Shown here: one piece after another, positions 6,970-10,389 of the stretch
Numbering within the stretch: the first letter of the stretch is position 1
How the letters are laid out: the number at the start of each line of letters is the position of its first letter
DNA from: Candidatus Pelethomonas intestinigallinarum
Lineage (GTDB): Bacteria; Bacillota; Clostridia; Oscillospirales; Oscillospiraceae
NCBI GenBank assembly: GCA_018712665.1
Contig: DVGP01000188.1
Coordinates: 1-10,389 of the forward strand
Direction of reading: 5' to 3'
DNA: 10,389 bases
Program-made: the position numbers and the translations under genes
The notes under the pieces: generated by a model
Databases searched by the model: none
The model's input: the letters and a program-made list of their open reading frames with translations, nothing else
Told to the model about the DNA's origin: nothing

Positions 6970-9030
6970 TCATTTCGCGGGGGCGGGTTTCTTCCTGGGC
7001 TTTTTCACCGGGGCCTTGGCGGGCTCGTCCGCTCCCTTGGCCTTTCCGGCGCCGGCGGACTTGACCTTGACAGCCTTCTTCTCCGGCTTCTCCGCGGCGG
7101 CGGCCTCCTTGGCCTTCTTCCGGGGCTTGGGCTTGGCCCGCATCTTGCCCTGGCCCTTGAGGAACACGGCGCCGAAGGGCGGGATGCGGATGGCCACGGA
7201 GGACTCCATGCCGTGGGACTCCTTCCAGGAGACCTTGCAGGGGGCGGCGTTCACCGCGCCGCTGCCGCCGTACTCCGGCCGGTCGGAGTTGAAGATCTCC
7301 ACATATTCCCGCACCGGCGGGCAGCCGAAGCGGTAGTCCTCATAGGTGTTGGGGCTGAAGTTGATGGCGCAGACCAGCTCGTTGCCGGTTTTGTCCCGGC
7401 GGAGGAAGACCACCACGTTGTTGTGGTTGTCGTCGCTGACCAGCCACTGGAAGCCCTCCCAGTCGAAGTCGATCTCCCACAGGGGGGACTGCTCCAGGTA
7501 GAAGCGGTTGATGTCCTTGATATACTGGTGGAGCTGGCGGTTGGGCTCCTGCTCCAGCAGCTCCCAGTCCAGACTCTTGTCGAAGGCCCACTCCTTCTCC
7601 GTGCCCAGCTCCACGCCCATGAAGCTCAGCTTCTTGCCCGGGTGGGCCAGGGTGTAGGCGTAGAAGCCCCGGACGCCGGCGAATTTCTGCCACATGTCCC
7701 CGGGCATCTTGCCCAGGACGGAGCCCTTCATGTGGACCACCTCGTCGTGGCTCAGGGGCAGGATATAGTTCTCCGAGAAGGCGTAGAACATGGAGAAGGT
7801 GATGTCCTTGTGGTTGCCCTGGCGGAACCAGGGGTCCATCTTCAGGTAGTGGCACATGTCGTTCATCCAGCCCATGTTCCACTTCAGGTTGAAGCCCAGG
7901 CCTCCCACCTCGGCGGGCTTGGTCACCAGGGGCCAGGCGGTGGACTCCTCCGCCACCATCAGGGCGTCGGGGTTGACGGTAAAGGCGGTCTTGTTCATCT
8001 CCCGCAGGAAGTCGATGGCCTCCAGGTGCTCCTTGCCGCCGTACTTGTTGGCCACCCACTGGCCGTCGGGCCGGTCGTAGTCCAGGTACAGCATGGAGGC
8101 CACCGCGTCCACCCGGATGCCGTCGATGTGGTACTCCTTCAGCCAGAAGGCCACGGAGGAGAGGAGGAAGCTCTTCACCTCCGGCCGGGCGTAGTCGAAC
8201 ACCCGGGTGCCCCAGGCGGCGTGCTCGCCCTTGCGCAGGTCCTCGTACTCATAGCACCGGGTGCCGTCGAACTCGTACAGGCCGTGCTCGTCCTTGCAGA
8301 AGTGGGCGGGGACCCAGTCGAGGATGATGCCGATACCCTGCTGATGCATATAGTCCACGAAGAACATGAAGTCCTCGGGGGTGCCGTAGCGGGAGGTGGG
8401 TGCGAAGTAGCCGGTGCACTGGTAGCCCCAGCTGTCGTCCAGGGGGTACTCGGTGATGGGCAGCAGCTCGACATAATTGAAGCCAAGCTCCTTGACATAG
8501 GGGGCCAGCTGCCGGGCCAGATCCCGGTAGTCGATGAAATCCCCGTTCTCCCGGCGCCGCCAGGAGCCCAGGTGGACCTCATAGATATTTAGGGGCGCGC
8601 TGTAGACCTGGTGGCTGTGGCGGTGCTCCAGCCAGGCGCCGTCTCCCCACTGGTAGCCGTCGATGGTGTAGAGCTTGCTGGAGGTGCCGGGGCGGGTCTC
8701 CGCGTGGAAGGCGTAGGGGTCGGCCTTGTAGCGCAGGACCCCGTCGGCGCCGGTGACGGCGAACTTGTAGGCGTCGTAGGGCTGACCGCCGGGGAGAAAG
8801 CACTCCCAGATGCCGTCGGTGATCTTCTCCATGGGGTGGGCGTTCACATCCCAGAAATTGAAATCACCCACTACGGAGACGGCCAAGGCCCGCGGCGCCC
8901 ATACGCGGAACATATAGCCTGATACTCCGTCGCGGGTGGTTGCGTGGGCGCCCATAAACTCGTAGGCGCTGATGGCAGTTCCCTCGTGGAAGAGGTACGT
9001 ATTCAGTTGATCTGCGTCTCTGTAGGGCAT
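6970..9030 (-). CDS. glgB: 1,4-alpha-glucan branching enzyme with a basic Lys/Ala/Pro-rich C-terminal tail
   Basis: A 686-residue GH13 enzyme that cuts an alpha-1,4 chain and rejoins it by an alpha-1,6 bond. An N-terminal CBM48-like domain (about 37-125; SGYMFRVWAPRALAVSVVGD) precedes the TIM barrel with region I DWVPAHF (238-244), region II GIRVDAV (304-310) with nucleophile D308, region III AEEST (360-364) with acid/base E361, and region IV LPLSHDEVVH (424-433) with D429. All catalytic residues are present. A beta-sandwich C-domain ends near PPFGAVFLKG (617-626). The chain then continues as a low-complexity basic tail (626-686), which is odd for GlgB. I chose the ATG at 9028-9030 because GGAGGT stands 8 bases before it and a promoter lies at 9088-9117. 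The open frame continues upstream to 9249 but that stretch would span the promoter and lacks branching-enzyme similarity. First gene of the glg cluster. Confidence 0.96.
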   Translation of the reverse strand: MPYRDADQLNTYLFHEGTAISAYEFMGAHATTRDGVSGYMFRVWAPRALAVSVVGDFNFWDVNAHPMEKITDGIWECFLPGGQPYDAYKFAVTGADGVLRYKADPYAFHAETRPGTSSKLYTIDGYQWGDGAWLEHRHSHQVYSAPLNIYEVHLGSWRRRENGDFIDYRDLARQLAPYVKELGFNYVELLPITEYPLDDSWGYQCTGYFAPTSRYGTPEDFMFFVDYMHQQGIGIILDWVPAHFCKDEHGLYEFDGTRCYEYEDLRKGEHAAWGTRVFDYARPEVKSFLLSSVAFWLKEYHIDGIRVDAVASMLYLDYDRPDGQWVANKYGGKEHLEAIDFLREMNKTAFTVNPDALMVAEESTAWPLVTKPAEVGGLGFNLKWNMGWMNDMCHYLKMDPWFRQGNHKDITFSMFYAFSENYILPLSHDEVVHMKGSVLGKMPGDMWQKFAGVRGFYAYTLAHPGKKLSFMGVELGTEKEWAFDKSLDWELLEQEPNRQLHQYIKDINRFYLEQSPLWEIDFDWEGFQWLVSDDNHNNVVVFLRRDKTGNELVCAINFSPNTYEDYRFGCPPVREYVEIFNSDRPEYGGSGAVNAAPCKVSWKESHGMESSVAIRIPPFGAVFLKGQGKMRAKPKPRKKAKEAAAAEKPEKKAVKVKSAGAGKAKGADEPAKAPVKKPRKKPAPAK
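6973..7155 (-). other. Coding region for the H1-like basic tail of GlgB
   Basis: Residues 626-686 of GlgB are almost only Lys, Ala, Pro, Gly and a few Arg, Glu and Val: I count 19 Lys and 3 Arg against 5 acidic residues in 61 positions. Repeated units such as KPKPRKKAK, KAVKVKSAG and PVKKPRKKPAPAK resemble the tails of histone H1 and of bacterial H1-like proteins. The tail is in the same frame with no stop or frameshift, and is predicted to be disordered. Function unknown; binding to nucleic acid, polyphosphate or other polyanions is an inference from composition. Confidence 0.85.
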
Positions 9031-9037
9031 TGCTGGA

Positions 9038-9074
9038 ACCTCCGTTTTACGCCGCGCCGCTGGGACGGAGCGGC
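9038..9074 (-). promoter_or_regulatory. glgB leader with a hairpin and a possible anti-Shine-Dalgarno element
   Basis: The predicted leader of about 50 bases contains the hairpin GCCGCTCCGTCCCAGCGGC (9056-9074; 6 pairs, 7-base loop). The sequence CTCCGT, partly in its stem and loop (minus strand of 9065-9070), is the exact complement of ACGGAG (9040-9045), which overlaps the GGAGGT ribosome binding site at 9038-9043. The two pairings are mutually exclusive, so a translational switch is possible. This is pattern-based inference only; no known riboswitch class is recognised. Confidence 0.35.
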
Positions 9075-9087
9075 AATTATTGGAATT

Positions 9088-9117
9088 ATTATACCCCACC
9101 TGTCCACCCACCGTCAA
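9088..9117 (-). promoter_or_regulatory. Sigma-A-type promoter for the glgB operon
   Basis: On the minus strand, TTGACG (9112-9117) and TATAAT (9088-9093) are separated by 18 bases, matching the consensus at 5/6 and 6/6. Transcription should start near 9081. This is the strongest promoter in the window and would drive glgB-glgC-glgD and possibly the whole cluster. The spacer is very G-rich on the coding strand. Confidence 0.85.
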
Positions 9118-9120
9118 GGC

Positions 9121-9138
9121 GAGAAAAGATACTTTCTC
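9121..9138. promoter_or_regulatory. Inverted repeat just upstream of the glgB -35 box
   Basis: GAGAAA-N6-TTTCTC forms a 6-base inverted repeat ending 3 bases before the -35 hexamer. Its position would suit a transcription factor operator. No U-rich tail or gene end is nearby, so it is not a terminator. It may be chance. Confidence 0.3.
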
Positions 9139-9326
9139 AACAGCAAAAGCCACAAAAAAACCTGTCGAATCAAGTAGCCTTTGACAAAATTTCATGGGCG
9201 GAAGGAAAAATCTCTGTGCAATTCCGACAGAACCAGCAAATTTCTCCATTTTTTAATAAGGCATACCCCTGGAAAACCGGAGTTGAGGTGCTGAGGGTGA
9301 CAGAAAAGTTCATTTATAGAAAAGGG
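9139..9326. other. Divergent intergenic stretch without recognised genes
   Basis: This AT-richer stretch is the middle of the 368-base gap between glgB (leftward) and the YerC-like gene (rightward). I see no tRNA, repeat array, riboswitch or convincing small gene in it. A TTGACA box at 9181-9186 on the plus strand has no -10 partner at a normal distance. It probably serves as upstream regulatory DNA for the two divergent promoters. Confidence 0.5.
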
Positions 9327-9355
9327 TTTACTTTCGCGGGATGAAGTGTTAAAAT
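9327..9355 (+). promoter_or_regulatory. Promoter for the YerC-like gene and methyltransferase
   Basis: TTTACT (9327-9332), a 17-base spacer and TAAAAT (9350-9355) match the vegetative consensus at 4/6 and 5/6. A TG at 9347-9348 gives an extended -10. The predicted start near 9362 leaves a leader of about 37 bases before the ATG at 9399, including the GGAGG ribosome binding site. The -35 hexamer is identical to that of the glgA promoter. Confidence 0.7.
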
Positions 9356-9398
9356 ATGAAAAGATGTCACCCCGTGGACGCCTTATGGAGGAAATTTT

Positions 9399-9704
9399 AT
9401 GGCAAGGATCGCCCAAAAGGAGAAGAGCGACGGCCTGTATAAGGCCATTCTGACCCTGCGGACAGAGGAGGAGGTCTACAATTTTTTCCAGGACCTGTGC
9501 ACCGTCACAGAGCTGCGGGCCATGGAGCAGCGCTTTGACGTGGCCGTCCTCCTCAACCAGGGCATGATTTACAACGACATTCTGGAGCGGACCGGGGCCT
9601 CCAGCGCCACCATCAGCCGGGTCAACCGCTCCCTGGCCTTCGACCACGGAGGTTACCGGACCTACTTCGACCGCGCCGCCAAAAGCGGGAAGGAGGACAA
9701 ATGA
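9399..9704 (+). CDS. yerC: YerC/YecD family TrpR-related DNA-binding protein
   Basis: A 101-residue protein with the all-helical TrpR-like fold. The pattern TVTELRAMEQRFDVAVLL (35-52) followed by IYNDILERTGASSATISRVN (57-76) is the family's helix-turn-helix; ATISRVN is the likely recognition helix. The N-terminal part (residues 1-34) is probably helical and used for dimerisation. The family is common in Firmicutes, but its ligand and targets are not well known. Unlike TrpR there is no evidence here for tryptophan binding. The start is supported by GGAGG 7 bases upstream and the promoter at 9327-9355. Its stop overlaps the start of the methyltransferase (ATGA), so the two are coupled. It faces away from the glg operon and shares its upstream region, so a regulatory link to glycogen is possible but unproven; the symbol is by family resemblance. 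Confidence 0.88.
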   Translation: MARIAQKEKSDGLYKAILTLRTEEEVYNFFQDLCTVTELRAMEQRFDVAVLLNQGMIYNDILERTGASSATISRVNRSLAFDHGGYRTYFDRAAKSGKEDK

Positions 9705-10389
9705 CCGCCTACGGCCCCCTGGCGGCGGTCTATGACCGGCTCACAGGGGATGTGGGCTATGAGCGCCGGGCGGACTACATCCAGCGGCTGTTCGGCAAGA
9801 GCCGGATCCCGGTCCATACCGTCCTGGACCTGGCCTGCGGCACCGGGACCATGACCGCCATCCTGACGGAGCGGGGCTATGAGCTCATCGCCGTGGACGC
9901 CAGCCCCGACATGCTGGCCCAGGCCCGGGAGAAGGCGGCGGAGGTGCCCGGCGAGCCGCCGGTGTTTCTCAACCAGGACATGCCCAAGCTGGACCTCTAC
10001 GGCACGGTGGACGCCGCCATCTGCTGCCTGGACAGCCTCAACTACCTCACCAGCCCCAAGGACGTGCAGCGGACCTTCCAGCGGCTGCACCTGTTCATCG
10101 CCCCCGGCGGCCTCCTGGTGTTCGATGTCAGCAGCGCCGCCAAGCTCCGGGCTCTGGACGGACAGGTGTTTCTGGACGAGACGGAGGACGTCTACTGCGT
10201 ATGGCGGGCGGAGTTTGAGAAGCGGAGCCAGACCTGCGGCTACTGGATGGATATTTTTACCCGCCGCCCCGACGGCGCCTGGGACCGGGACTTTGAGGAG
10301 CACCGCCAGCGGGCCTACGAGGTGGAGGACCTGCGCGGCTGGCTGATGGAGGCGGGGTTCACCCACGTGCGGACCTACGGGGACTGCCG
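9701..10389 (+). CDS. Class I SAM-dependent methyltransferase (3' end cut by window edge)
   Basis: The first 229 codons of a Rossmann-fold methyltransferase. The opening MTAYGPLAAVYDRL is typical of small Firmicutes methyltransferases such as the YqeM-like group. Motif I VLDLACGTGT (41-50) is the glycine-rich S-adenosylmethionine loop; D66 in AVDASPDML (64-72) should bind the ribose hydroxyls; NQDM (91-94) is the adenine-binding segment; and APGGLLVFDV (134-143) is the post-motif III strand. The usual length is about 240-250 residues, so only a short C-terminal part should be missing. The substrate cannot be told from sequence; both small-molecule and RNA or protein substrates occur in this superfamily. 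It begins within the stop of the YerC-like gene (ATGA, preceded by AGGAGG), so it is co-translated with it and driven from the same promoter. Cytoplasmic; no membrane segment seen. Confidence 0.92.
   Translation, partial: MTAYGPLAAVYDRLTGDVGYERRADYIQRLFGKSRIPVHTVLDLACGTGTMTAILTERGYELIAVDASPDMLAQAREKAAEVPGEPPVFLNQDMPKLDLYGTVDAAICCLDSLNYLTSPKDVQRTFQRLHLFIAPGGLLVFDVSSAAKLRALDGQVFLDETEDVYCVWRAEFEKRSQTCGYWMDIFTRRPDGAWDRDFEEHRQRAYEVEDLRGWLMEAGFTHVRTYGDC

Noticed and set aside
5716..8592. 958-codon open frame on the plus strand opposite glgC and glgB
   Set aside because: It is antisense to two genes with intact catalytic motifs, spans their intergenic gap, and reads as Val/Gly/His/Leu-rich sequence, the expected shadow of GC-rich codon use. 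No ribosome binding site or family motif.
9181..9186. Perfect TTGACA hexamer on the plus strand
   Set aside because: No -10-like hexamer 16-19 bases downstream; the real promoter for the rightward genes is at 9327-9355.
9031..9249. 73-codon N-terminal extension of GlgB to an ATG at 9247-9249
   Set aside because: It would put the TATAAT/TTGACG promoter inside the coding region. The extension is AT-rich with no GlgB similarity, while the ATG at 9028-9030 has a good GGAGGT site.
9030..9344. 104-codon plus-strand open frame in the divergent intergenic region
   Set aside because: No ribosome binding site or recognisable motif, unlike real genes in codon use, and it overlaps the glgB promoter and leader.

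Overview
The window holds a glycogen synthesis and mobilisation cluster of a GC-rich Gram-positive bacterium, most likely a gut-type member of the Clostridia (Oscillospiraceae-like). This placement is inferred from three things: the paired glgC-glgD arrangement typical of Firmicutes, a YerC/YecD-type TrpR-related gene, and GC-rich coding sequence set against AT-rich, sigma-A-like promoters with strong AGGAGG-type ribosome binding sites. No marker gene fixes the genus.

Layout from left to right. At 1-317 (minus) is the N-terminal part of a DEAD-box RNA helicase, cut by the window edge. At 402-437 a strong intrinsic terminator closes the glycogen cluster. Read in the direction of transcription (minus strand, right to left), the cluster is glgB (branching enzyme), glgC (ADP-glucose pyrophosphorylase), glgD (its non-catalytic partner), glgA (glycogen synthase) and glgP (glycogen phosphorylase). 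glgC and glgD overlap by 4 bases. A second good promoter lies in the AT-rich gap before glgA, so the cluster probably has two overlapping transcription units: glgBCD(AP) and glgAP. Hairpins lie in the glgB-glgC and glgA-glgP gaps.

A 368-base divergent intergenic region (9031-9398) carries the glgB promoter on the minus strand and a promoter for the rightward pair on the plus strand. That pair is a TrpR-related helix-turn-helix protein of the YerC/YecD family and a class I SAM-dependent methyltransferase. They overlap by ATGA, and the methyltransferase runs off the right edge.

How the genes work together: GlgC with GlgD makes ADP-glucose from glucose-1-phosphate and ATP, GlgA polymerises it into alpha-1,4-glucan, GlgB adds alpha-1,6 branches, and GlgP releases glucose-1-phosphate from chain ends. 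No debranching enzyme is present in the window.

The most unusual thing seen is a Lys/Ala/Pro-rich, strongly basic tail of about 61 residues on the C-terminus of GlgB, resembling histone H1 tails. Also worth a look are a possible anti-Shine-Dalgarno element in the glgB leader and palindromes around the glgA promoter. The rest is a well-known type of operon. I did not find an evidently new multi-gene system.
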